This document shows positions 1 through 8,500 of a stretch of 22,760 nucleotides of DNA, in pieces (within the stretch, counting starts at the first letter, position 1; each line of letters opens with the position of its first letter). Where the stretch lies: positions 1 to 22,760 of IMG/VR virus record IMGVR_UViG_3300037191_001615; one strand, given 5' to 3'. The notes beneath the pieces were generated by a model. The model did not search any database and was not told where the DNA came from. It saw nothing but the letters and a program-made list of their open reading frames with translations. This DNA is from a virus. A program made the position numbers and the translations under genes.

Positions 1-35
1 AGAAGAAGAAGAAGAGGAAGAAGAAGAGGAAGAAC
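1..35 (+). repeat. GAA/GAG trinucleotide tract (poly-Glu)
   Basis: A nearly pure run of GAA codons with a few GAG codons opens the window and encodes eleven consecutive Glu residues. It is a coding microsatellite inside the scaffold-like gene, and a likely site of length variation between related phages. Confidence 0.8.
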
Positions 36-907
36 CTAATGATGATGAGTACGATAATGAGGAAGATGATTCCGTAGTTAGCGAAATCCTTGAAAATTTA
101 GGATATGAACCTTCTGAAGACTACGATGATACGCCTGAGGGATTAACAGCTATGACGAAAGATATAGCTTCTCAAATGGCGGATGACAGAATAGACGAAG
201 TATTGGAGAAGTTTCCGTTAGTTAAGCAGCATTTAGATTATGTGATGCAAGGAGGACAATCTAATCAGTTTATGAAAGCGCATGACCCACGTTCTGATTA
301 CGCAGAGTTTGATCTTAGAGAAAACGATGTGGCAGCACAAAAAGTAATTTTATCTAATTACTTTGAGCTTAAAGGGCATGACAAAGCATTTACAAATGAG
401 TTACTAGAAGATTATGAAGATTCTGGTAAATTATTTAATAAGGCATCCGCAGCAAAGGAAGCTCTAGGTAATTATCAAGCTAAAGAGCGAGATAATTTAT
501 ACGAAGAGCAGCAACAACAGAATGCAGCAGATGAGAAAAAGTTAGATGAGTTTTGGGGAGGGGTTGAAGACACCATCCAAACTTCTAAAGAGTTTGCAGG
601 TATAACAATACCGGAACGAGAGAAATCTAAGTTTTTCAACTATCTATCACAACCGGTAGATAATGAAGGTAAAACACAGCGAGATGTAGATCACTCTGAA
701 GCAGAGATGGATGTTAAACTTGCTATCGATTACTTGATGTACAAAGGCTTTGATTTAGGTGGGTTAGTAAACTCAAGAGCTAAAACAAAGAGCGTACAAT
801 CTCTTAGAGAGAAAATATCTGGTAGACAGGAGTCTGTTAAGAGCGCTAAGAGAACTAAACGAAGGAGTAGAAACGTCAATACTGACGATTTAGATCTTTC
901 AATTTAA
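1..907 (+). CDS. Probable capsid scaffolding protein (5' end outside window)
   Basis: The reading frame is open from base 2, so this is the 3' part of a longer gene. An internal ATG at 152 exists, but the coding pattern continues upstream of it through an acidic tract, so 152 is unlikely to be the true start. About 301 residues are visible. The order is a poly-Glu run, an Asp/Glu-rich segment, a helical charged body (motif EVLEKFPLVKQHLDYV, then a Gln-rich stretch QQQQNAADEKK), and a very basic C-terminus (KSAKRTKRRSRN) ending in DDLDLSI. An acidic, helical, low-complexity protein directly before the major capsid gene is the usual place and look of a scaffold, and a basic C-terminus is a common capsid-binding element. 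The role is inferred from position and composition; no catalytic motif is visible. It could instead be a fused protease-scaffold or another capsid-internal protein, since the N-terminus is missing. Confidence 0.8.
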   Translation, partial: EEEEEEEEEEEPNDDEYDNEEDDSVVSEILENLGYEPSEDYDDTPEGLTAMTKDIASQMADDRIDEVLEKFPLVKQHLDYVMQGGQSNQFMKAHDPRSDYAEFDLRENDVAAQKVILSNYFELKGHDKAFTNELLEDYEDSGKLFNKASAAKEALGNYQAKERDNLYEEQQQQNAADEKKLDEFWGGVEDTIQTSKEFAGITIPEREKSKFFNYLSQPVDNEGKTQRDVDHSEAEMDVKLAIDYLMYKGFDLGGLVNSRAKTKSVQSLREKISGRQESVKSAKRTKRRSRNVNTDDLDLSI

Positions 908-948
908 AAACGGCAATATTTAAACTTTGCATATAAATTAATTTTACA

Positions 949-2391
949 ATGGCAGTACAAGGAAATAACATTAGTGTACAGAAGAATCATTACAATGATT
1001 CTCAAATGACTGACATGAACAGTCTAGCTAATGCTATGTTGTCTAAGCCAACGGAGTTATCACCGATCATTACTCATCTAGCAGGTAAAGATGACAAACG
1101 TTTCCCTCTTTCTTTCTTAACAGAAGGTGTAGGTAACGTTAAGTCTATCGATAGATTAGAGTATGAGTATCGTGTGAAAACGCACTCGTTGAAAACTAGA
1201 CCTATAGCAGCAGCAACAGGAGGAACTACTCCTGGAATCGGTGGTGGAACATTCTACTTAACTTTTCCAGATAAATGGTTCATCTTCCCTTACGTATTAG
1301 TAAACGGAGCAGGTGAACAAGTACGTATCATGGCTGAACCTGTTCAGGTTGGAGCTAATTGGCGTTACACAGTTCAATTGGTAAATCCAGATCCAGGAGC
1401 ATCTTTACAAGGTGGTAAATTGATCGGAGATTTATGGGCTCAAATGTATGCACCGGTAGGAGTTGACTTCTCTCGTGGTAATGCATCTAACTGGGAAACT
1501 CCTGGTAAAGTTCGTAACAAGATTGGGACTATTCGTAAATCTTACCACATGTCTGGTAATGCTAAAGATTTCGTAGCTGAATTCTCACTTCCTAAGAAGG
1601 GTGGAGGATCTACTAAGCTTTGGATGGACTATGAAGAATATCAACACATGCTTGCTTTTAAAGAAGAATGTGAGATGTACTACTGGTACGGACAAAAGAC
1701 TTACGATGACAAAGGTAAGGCTACTATGAAAGATGAAAACGGACAACCAGTAATTTTGGGTCCAGGTCTTTTAGAGCAGGTTATCAATAAGGATACTTAT
1801 TCAGTTTTAACTGAAAATAAGATCAAGAATATCATTGGCGACTTATTCTACGGAATGTCTGACGCTAATGCTAAACAAATCACTCTTTACACAGGAACTG
1901 GTGGTGCTCGTGAATTTGACGAAGCATTAAAAGGGCATTTAGGTGCTTCAGGTAACTCGTGGAAGATTGGTGGAGAGAATCGCTTCATTACAGGTTCTGG
2001 ACGTTCATTAGGTTTAACAGGTTACTTTACTCAATACGAGCACGTAGATGGGCATACAGTAAATGTTGTTAAATTACCTATGTTCGATCATGGTCCTATT
2101 GCACAAGCTCGTGACAAGCATCCAGTAACTGGGTATTCGTTAGAGTCTTATCGTATGATTTTTGTAGATCAATCTAATTATGACGGACAGTCTAATTTAC
2201 AGATGATCAACAAGAAGGGTCGTGAGATGATGAGATGGTGTGTTGCTGGTTCTGTTGTCCCTCGTGGATTTGACTCTGGTACTGCTAGAGCATCTGACGT
2301 GGATGGGGCATCTGTTCATATGTTGAAAACTGCAGGTATTGTATTGAAGAGATTTGATACTTCACTTGACATTCAATGTGTGGCATCATAA
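949..2391 (+). CDS. Major capsid protein (crAss-like, HK97-fold expected)
   Basis: A protein of 480 residues, close to the roughly 490-500 residues of crAss-like major capsid proteins. The N-terminal part contains LANAMLSKPTELSPIITHLA and then FPLSFLTEGVGNVKSIDRLE, which I recognise as the pattern of Bacteroidota phage capsid proteins that build the T=9 podovirus head. The remainder is mixed alpha/beta, Gly- and aromatic-rich, with no signal peptide or membrane segment. It directly follows the scaffold-like gene and is followed by a strong hairpin terminator, as expected for the most heavily expressed virion gene. Codon use (many CGT, GGT and AAC codons) looks more optimised than in the tail genes, in keeping with high expression. 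The ATG at 949 has an A/T-rich leader (taattttaca) and no Shine-Dalgarno motif. Capsid identity is quite secure; the fold is taken from the family. Confidence 0.9.
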   Translation: MAVQGNNISVQKNHYNDSQMTDMNSLANAMLSKPTELSPIITHLAGKDDKRFPLSFLTEGVGNVKSIDRLEYEYRVKTHSLKTRPIAAATGGTTPGIGGGTFYLTFPDKWFIFPYVLVNGAGEQVRIMAEPVQVGANWRYTVQLVNPDPGASLQGGKLIGDLWAQMYAPVGVDFSRGNASNWETPGKVRNKIGTIRKSYHMSGNAKDFVAEFSLPKKGGGSTKLWMDYEEYQHMLAFKEECEMYYWYGQKTYDDKGKATMKDENGQPVILGPGLLEQVINKDTYSVLTENKIKNIIGDLFYGMSDANAKQITLYTGTGGAREFDEALKGHLGASGNSWKIGGENRFITGSGRSLGLTGYFTQYEHVDGHTVNVVKLPMFDHGPIAQARDKHPVTGYSLESYRMIFVDQSNYDGQSNLQMINKKGREMMRWCVAGSVVPRGFDSGTARASDVDGASVHMLKTAGIVLKRFDTSLDIQCVAS

Positions 2392-2522
2392 CAAGGCGTT
2401 AATCGCGTGTCTATATATTGGTTTTTTGGTTAAGTTGTGGGGGTTTATTCCCCCACTTCTTTACTAAAAAAATATTGGGGAATTATTCTTTATACCCTTC
2501 TAACTAAAAAAAGAACTACATT
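2392..2522. other. Longest intergenic gap (capsid to next structural gene)
   Basis: This 131-base gap holds the hairpin at 2437-2456 and then a very A/T-rich stretch with several A-runs up to the ATG at 2523. A promoter for the downstream genes would fit here. I see no convincing match to the Bacteroidota -33/-7 consensus (TTTG, TAnnTTTG), so none is called. Confidence 0.6.
2437..2461 (+). terminator. Hairpin terminator after the major capsid gene
   Basis: A perfect 7-bp stem GTGGGGG/CCCCCAC (2437-2443 with 2450-2456) encloses the loop TTTATT. After a TT/TT mismatch the outer bases AAG/CTT can also pair. A short T-rich stretch follows (ttcttt). It lies 45 bases after the capsid stop codon in the longest intergenic gap of the window and most likely ends, or protects the 3' end of, the abundant capsid mRNA. 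Confidence 0.75.
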
Positions 2523-3335
2523 ATGAGTAAAAAAGTATTTTTAAGAAGAAGAGAGATTTTAAATCATCTTCCAAAAGAAGTGGTAGCAGAAGCTGTATCA
2601 AAGCTTAGTAGTGTTTATGTTAATAGACAGCCACTAAAAGGATTCTCACCAGAAGACGAGAAGAAGTATATGACTGGCTTATTAGACGTTACTCCTGATC
2701 ACCAAGATTGGCCTCGCCACTCTAAGATTTTTTGGTCTGAATTATCAGTTCCAGTAACATTTATCGGTGTTGAATTAGAGATCGGTCTGGACAGTAATGA
2801 AAACCCAATTAACTTAATGGATTTCTTGAAGTACAACTTCGCTATTAAACATCCTCATGTTGCCTTATCTGAAGAAGAGATGATAGCAAATGGATCTAAG
2901 CGTTTTTATATTCAAGATAGTAAGAGAGACGAGTTAAAACGTTTCAATGAAATCCAGATGAGAAAAGATGCCGATAAGGTATTTATTAAATTATCTTCTG
3001 ATACAAAAGGAATGAAGAGAGTTCTTCGTTTATTATCACATAATCTTAATCCTGACGTTCTTACATTAGAGCAGATTGAGAATGCATTATATGATATTAA
3101 AACAACTGCTCCTAAGAAGTTCTTACGTATTGCAGAAGACAAGAACCTAGAGACTAAAGCTGAGATCGATGAGATGATCACTGCGGGCGTTTTAAGAAAG
3201 ATCGGTAACCAAGTAATCTTTATTGATGAAGTACTCGGAGAAACGATGGATGACACTGTAATCTACTTGAAAAACAAGAAGAATTCAGGAAAACTGACTA
3301 CCTTAAGAGCAAAGCTTAAAGAGGTAGCTTTATAA
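2523..3335 (+). CDS. Conserved head-associated virion protein, function unknown
   Basis: A protein of 270 residues with no signal peptide or membrane segment. The N-terminal half contains FSPEDEKKYMTGLLDVTPDH and GVELEIGLDSNENPINLMDF. I recognise this layout from proteins next to the capsid gene in many large Bacteroidota phages and other phages, where the function is not assigned. The centre (around residues 125-150) carries a charged helix (DSKRDELKRFNEIQMRKDAD), and the C-terminal third is helical and basic. It sits between the capsid terminator and a connector/ring-like gene, so a structural role at the head or the head-tail junction is a reasonable inference. No enzymatic motif is visible. 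The start ATG follows an A-rich leader (aaaaaaagaactacatt), typical of this genome. Confidence 0.8.
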   Translation: MSKKVFLRRREILNHLPKEVVAEAVSKLSSVYVNRQPLKGFSPEDEKKYMTGLLDVTPDHQDWPRHSKIFWSELSVPVTFIGVELEIGLDSNENPINLMDFLKYNFAIKHPHVALSEEEMIANGSKRFYIQDSKRDELKRFNEIQMRKDADKVFIKLSSDTKGMKRVLRLLSHNLNPDVLTLEQIENALYDIKTTAPKKFLRIAEDKNLETKAEIDEMITAGVLRKIGNQVIFIDEVLGETMDDTVIYLKNKKNSGKLTTLRAKLKEVAL

Positions 3336-3355
3336 TCAATGTAATAATGTACTAA

Positions 3356-4084
3356 ATGGATATTAATGAAATGCATTTGGCGGTTCAGCAAGGAGTGGAT
3401 AAGATTAATTCATTCCAAGCTGACACGCTTTTACCTGAAGAGATAGATCTAGAGCTTAACAAAGCTATTGGTAGATTCGTCAATACAAAATATGGAAAGA
3501 ACAATCTGTATAATAAAGGATTTGAGGAGACTCAAAAAAGGATAGATGACTTAAGAGTATTAGTTACGGATCACTCTTTAAAGTTTCAGTACTTAGAGAC
3601 TTCTGTAAATGACACTCATGTCTATTCTTCTAGTGAGTTCCCAGAAGACTATAGATTTATGTTGAAGGGATTGGGAGTTGTTAAGTATAAAGACAATTGC
3701 ACAGCGTTAAACTCAAAAGAACAGGAGATGTTGGTGGACATAGAGTCTTTTGTAGAAAAAAAATCTTCTATTAGGTTTGTTCAGCAAGACGACATATTGA
3801 CTCTTCTTTCCGACCCATTTAATACTACTACAAAAGAAAAACCTCTTATTACTATAGAGGATAAAATGTTAATGGTATTCACTAGTGATATATTTATAAT
3901 AGATTCAGTGAAATTAACATATATAAAAAATCCCGTGATAGTTTCATTATCTTTGGGGAATAGCTGCGAATTAGCACTGCATACTCATCAAGAAATTGTT
4001 GATATGGCTATAAGCGGTATATTAGAGGGCATTAGTGATCCTCGATACAATACTCATCAAAATGAGTTGCGTAAAAATGAATAG
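3356..4084 (+). CDS. Head-to-tail connector / ring protein family (crAss-like)
   Basis: A protein of 242 residues. Two conserved blocks stand out: the N-terminal MDINEMHLAVQQGVDKINSF with PEEIDLELNKAIGRFV just after, and the C-terminal HTHQEIVDMAISGILEGISD followed by PRYNTHQNE. These blocks are a hallmark of a near-universal structural family in crAss-like and related Bacteroidota phages, where members make rings between portal and tail. The middle (residues 85-190) is beta-rich, in keeping with an adaptor having a helical core and a beta-sandwich. It lies 20 bases after the previous gene and its stop is a tandem TAG-TAA. Which ring it makes cannot be told from sequence alone. Together with the genes at 18483 and 20547 it gives three connector-type proteins in the window. 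Confidence 0.85.
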   Translation: MDINEMHLAVQQGVDKINSFQADTLLPEEIDLELNKAIGRFVNTKYGKNNLYNKGFEETQKRIDDLRVLVTDHSLKFQYLETSVNDTHVYSSSEFPEDYRFMLKGLGVVKYKDNCTALNSKEQEMLVDIESFVEKKSSIRFVQQDDILTLLSDPFNTTTKEKPLITIEDKMLMVFTSDIFIIDSVKLTYIKNPVIVSLSLGNSCELALHTHQEIVDMAISGILEGISDPRYNTHQNELRKNE

Positions 4085-4105
4085 TAATTATTAAAAATTT
4101 GTAAA

Positions 4106-4960
4106 ATGAGACAAGTTATAATTAGTGAAGAAGCTTCTGCTTATACGGCAGGAGAAGGTTTATTGGTACTTCAAGTACTAGATGTGAATGGTCAGGCAAG
4201 CGTTCCTGGAAGTGCAGGAGCAGCAATTGCTGGTGGACAATTAAGAATAGCTCGTCAAGGAGCTACAGCTAGTGAGGCTGAGAAAGCGTCTCCATGGATG
4301 AGACCAGAAGATATTTTAAATGTAGAATTCATAGAGCATGCTGCAGGATCTGCAGAAGCACACGTAATTACTTTTTCTGGATCAGTAACAGGTGAGACTG
4401 CAACAGTGAAAATCATTATGACGACTGCTGGTTATGAGCCGTTTATTCGTCATAATATTGAATTTGTAGCTGGAGCTTCGGCGGCAGCTAGTGCTTTAGC
4501 AGCAGCTGCAGCGGCAGTAGCGGCTAATATGCAAGGAGTAGCATCTGTGGGAGCTGGTGCATCTGACGGTATATTAACTGTGACTTTAGATTCAGGTGAA
4601 AGAGCATCAATTGCTTTTGATGCTGGAGATTCTGAGATATTGATTTCGGACGCCGTAACTAGAGCAGAAGTAGAGTCTGGAACAGGAGCTATGTTAAGAG
4701 CTTTAGAAATTGAAGAGGCTGGTAGAGAAGATGGAAATTATGACCGTTTCAATGTATTTGCTGCAGAAGTTGCTACAAATGTAGTTGCTGGAACTGCTTA
4801 TGATATGATCTCAGTTACATTTAAAAATGGAGCTGCTGGACAAATTCGTGGTGTAGACAATATTAGAACAATTAATATTGCTGTAACAGAGGAAGTTGCT
4901 ACAGAATCTAAAGTTTCTGGGTTACTAGATGCTATCAAGGCATTCTCAAACTTAGCATAA
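4106..4960 (+). CDS. Ala-rich two-domain structural protein candidate
   Basis: A protein of 284 residues with two beta-rich parts joined by an Ala-rich segment (residues 122-143, including ALAAAAAAVAAN). The first part starts MRQVIISEEASAYTAGEGLL; the second (about 150-284) ends in a short helix. It is unusually rich in Ala, Gly, Glu and Thr and has no Cys or Trp cluster, no signal peptide and no enzyme motif. Its position between the connector-like gene and the fibre region, and the terminator right after it, suggest an abundant virion component such as a capsid decoration or head-fibre protein. That is an inference; I do not recognise the family with certainty. The Ala-rich segment could be a helical linker or trimerisation stalk. 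Confidence 0.7.
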   Translation: MRQVIISEEASAYTAGEGLLVLQVLDVNGQASVPGSAGAAIAGGQLRIARQGATASEAEKASPWMRPEDILNVEFIEHAAGSAEAHVITFSGSVTGETATVKIIMTTAGYEPFIRHNIEFVAGASAAASALAAAAAAVAANMQGVASVGAGASDGILTVTLDSGERASIAFDAGDSEILISDAVTRAEVESGTGAMLRALEIEEAGREDGNYDRFNVFAAEVATNVVAGTAYDMISVTFKNGAAGQIRGVDNIRTINIAVTEEVATESKVSGLLDAIKAFSNLA

Positions 4961-4981
4961 ACTATTAATCTTATTAAGGTT

Positions 4982-5018
4982 GTATGGGGGAATAATATCC
5001 CCTATACGATCTTTTTTT
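4982..5018 (+). terminator. Hairpin plus T-run ahead of the fibre genes (terminator or attenuator)
   Basis: A 9-bp stem with one G-T pair (4982-4990 with 4999-5007, GTATGGGGG/CCCCTATAC) and an 8-base A/T loop is followed by GATC and seven Ts (5012-5018). This is a textbook factor-independent terminator, ending only 12 bases before the next start codon at 5031. With no room for a promoter after it, it may act as a partial terminator that lowers expression of the Cys-rich and giant genes relative to the abundant head proteins. Confidence 0.8.
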
Positions 5019-5030
5019 AAATTCTAAACA

Positions 5031-5525
5031 ATGGCTTTAATTACTATGAATGCATACATGTCTGGAGATTGCCAGGCTGTTATTATTAATCTAGAAGGTC
5101 TTGATATTACAACGACCTACCAGATAAATGCAAAACATGTAGATGATACTGCAGCTCCTTTAGTAGGAACTGTAACTCCGGGTGTAGATACTTTCTCTTT
5201 CAATAACTTAACGAAAGGTGGGGTATATGAGATAACTTTAAAATCTGGAAGCATAGTGATAGTTAAGAAGTTTGTAGTTTCTACTTGTGCGGTAGATAAA
5301 TGTTTAGTTCTTTTAACAGATAAGCTGTTAAATTGTGGCTGTACTAGCCCTGCCTGCGCTGCAATATTGCAAAAGGCTCAAAAAGTGATGTTACTACTTA
5401 AATCCGCAGAAGCTACAGCAGCTAGGATTGTTACCCCAGAGGATTACCCGTTAGCGGGAGATGCTGAGGCACAATACAAGAAGGCTGTGCAAATGTGCGA
5501 CGGTAACTGCGACTGCGGTTGCTAA
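5031..5525 (+). CDS. Small Cys-rich protein upstream of the giant adhesin; fibre-associated candidate
   Basis: A protein of 164 residues with ten Cys. Residues 10-85 form a run of beta-strands resembling an Ig or fibronectin III-like domain. Residues 86-125 have CAVDKCLVLLTDKLLNCGCT and then a helix (AILQKAQKVMLLLKSAEA). The protein ends in CDGNCDCGC, so four Cys fall in the last nine residues. The Cys spacing suggests disulfides or a small metal site. There is no signal peptide. The gene lies between the hairpin at 4982-5018 and the giant gene, 24 bases before the latter, so the two are probably co-expressed. A role as a fibre base, tip or connector is inferred from context only. I recall similar short proteins with CxCGC ends in Bacteroidota phage tail regions but cannot name a characterised family. 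Confidence 0.75.
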   Translation: MALITMNAYMSGDCQAVIINLEGLDITTTYQINAKHVDDTAAPLVGTVTPGVDTFSFNNLTKGGVYEITLKSGSIVIVKKFVVSTCAVDKCLVLLTDKLLNCGCTSPACAAILQKAQKVMLLLKSAEATAARIVTPEDYPLAGDAEAQYKKAVQMCDGNCDCGC

Positions 5526-5549
5526 ATAAATAATTAAAAATATTTTGGT

Positions 5550-8500
5550 GTGGGTTTTATATTAAAGGAAGGATTCAGCGCAACTACTATTCAATTAACA
5601 GGGGATAGTGACGCTTTAATAGTTGGTAATAGATATAGGTTTGCTCCTCATCAGGGACAGGGTTTTTTAGCCTTCCCTGAGACTTCCTCTGTGAAGTCAT
5701 CGGAATGTGTACACGCCCTAGAAGATTATGGGTTTAGTGTTACTCGAGATAGAGGTCACGGAGTATTCAGTATTACGTTTCTAAATAATGAGCTTTCTCT
5801 GCCTCAGTCATGCACTGACTTAGATTGGTCTAATGCAGAAATATTACCAATATTACCTATAGCGGGTAGTATGCTTCCTTCGTGTGTAAATACTGTGCCA
5901 TTAAATACTACTGAAATAGGTTGGAGTGGCGCTTGTGTAGTAAACAAGCTCTACACACCAATGTGTTCCGATGATAGAGCTTTAAATTATCACGTCGACT
6001 CTAGAGAGACCGCTTACACATATTGTAAGTATGATCAATCTAGTGGTATGTCCGTAAGAGATATACAAGATATAGTACAAATTGACGAGAACGGTAACGA
6101 ACCTGAAGATTATGCATATGTGTCTTTGGAGTATGCTCCAACAGGCGTTCAGGGGGAATATGAGTTCTGGGCAATTTTATCTCCAGAGGTATTACCTATT
6201 TTTATTGGAATAGTCTGGTACTGGGATGATAACAATCAGAGTATTGGTGCGATCAATGGACCAACGCTCACCTTTTTACCGGGGTCTACAAATGTAGTAC
6301 AACTTAATGTTATGGTTCAGCCAAACATTATGCTTATATCTTATGCAACTATAGTCGTTCCAGATGAAGTTGCTGGGTGTATGGATACTGATGCAAATAA
6401 TTATAATCCACTTGCTACAATAACTGACGGATCTTGCTTATACCCTAAACAAGGGTGTATGGATGTAAACGCTGTCAACTATAGCTCTGCCGCTAGTACT
6501 GATGATGGGTCTTGTATTTATACAGGGTGTATGGATTTGTCTGCTAATAATACAGGGGATACTACTTTCTACGGAACCAACGCATCCTATGTAGCGTCAG
6601 TCGAAGACAACACTGTATGTACGTACGACGCAGTGGTGAGAGGATGCACGGATACTACAGCATGGAATTACAATTCACAAGCCACCATAGATGACGGATC
6701 TTGCCAGGATTTTATTCCTGGGTGTTTAAATCCTGAGGCAGATAATTACAATTCAACTCCTGGAGCTAATCAGCACCTGGAGAGCGCGTGTGAATACTAT
6801 GGATGTACTGACGCAGCTGCTACCAATACCTCTGCCGCTACAATTACAGTTTCAGAGTACTTTGAGAACACCGATGTACTATCGTACACTTACCCTACGG
6901 GCAGCACAATATCTGTTGCTGTTACAAATGACTCGTCTATATGTAAATATGATATTACTGTAGAGACTGTCTGTACGACGTCTGAAAATGATACAGGTGC
7001 TACAGGTCAAATAGAAGAAAATATTATATATGAAGCTTACCCAGCCAACGACGGATCAGGAGAGCTAGCTATATTTAGTGGGAAATCGTGTTTAGTAGAT
7101 TTAATGGCTACGGATTCACATACTTGGGCGGGAGTTACCGGTCAAAAATTCACAGAAGAGCGTGTTAGAACTCAAGTAATTGATTGCAATAATACTATTC
7201 TACAGTTACAAAACCCTGAAGAGAATGCAGAGATTGTATATGATCTAAGAGATTTAGTGGGCTCACCCGCAATTACTGCGGCGTTCGAGTTGACGGAATT
7301 TGCTTTAGAGGAGTTTGCAGAGGCAGCTCAATCTGCTGGGTATACAGGGAGTATAACATCAAAAGCTTATTACTACTTTAGAATAAGAAGTTCAGCAGAG
7401 AGTTTAGAGACTGGTTTTGTGTCTAGTTCGATAGGATCTGTGGAAGCCTTATTTAGTAACGCTTCTAATATTGCTTCTGTAACGAGAATAAATGATGCAT
7501 CTTTTGGCGAAACTACGTACACTGTTTCAGGAAGTCTCCCTGCGGGATTTGCAGGAAGCAACGGAGAATTGTTATTTGGATACAAGGAAGGTTCTGATGA
7601 AGATGGTAATATATCTGATAATACTGCGTGGTCAGGTGCGCCATGTAATCCAGGGGGAAATCCTGAACCTTTCTATATAGTATATAAAGTAGAAGTAGTG
7701 GACCCATGTGTACCAACAAGTATAGAGTTTTCAGGAAACTTAACTTGCTCAGTATCAGGATGTACCGACGAAACGGCTACCAATTATACTGCACTAGCAA
7801 ATATAGATGATGGCAGCTGTACGTTCTCAGGATGTATGGATGACACATATCTAGAATACGATGCATCTGTAACAATATCTAGCCCAGAAGACTGTATAAC
7901 ACCTATAGTTTATGGGTGTACAGACGAGACAGCTACCAATTACAATGCGACTGCAAACATAAATGAAGCTGGAGGACACTCTTTAGTGCCCTTTGATGCT
8001 GTTGACTGGGCGGATGTCTTAGTAGCTAATCATACCATTGCGGGGGCGTCAGACTCTGCATCATATGAAAATATGGTGTACTACTACAGTTCTCCGGCAT
8101 CACCGCACCTATCTATAACACGAAAACTGATAGCTGGAAGAACATACACTCTTGGAATGAAAGGTAAAGCTGTAACCGATACCACAACGGCGTTCGTTAG
8201 TATGCGTGATCCACTAGGAGCTAATGTGTCCGGTGTAGGTAATTTTGATTTATCAACAACCGAGATCTTAGATTATGCTGATAATACAACTAACGGTACG
8301 GATACGTTTACAGCCGGTATTACAGGAGATTACACAATTAAAGTGAAGGCTAACCAGAATGATAAACAAATTATTATAGGGGAATTCACTCTAATAGATC
8401 AGTCGCCAACAGACGATATATGTCTTTATGATATAGATTTAGAGACAGAATTTGAGAATTGTGACGAGCTAGAGGGTCACTACTATCTCTCTAATGGGGC

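Noticed and set aside
921-948. Possible Bacteroidota -7 promoter element (TAAACTTTG) before the capsid gene
   Set aside because: The spacing inside the element is one base too long for TAnnTTTG and no convincing -33 TTTG is placed upstream, so it is not called.
2912-3256. Minus-strand frame of 114 codons inside the conserved head-associated gene
   Set aside because: The + strand protein has a recognised conserved pattern across this stretch, so the reverse frame is a shadow.
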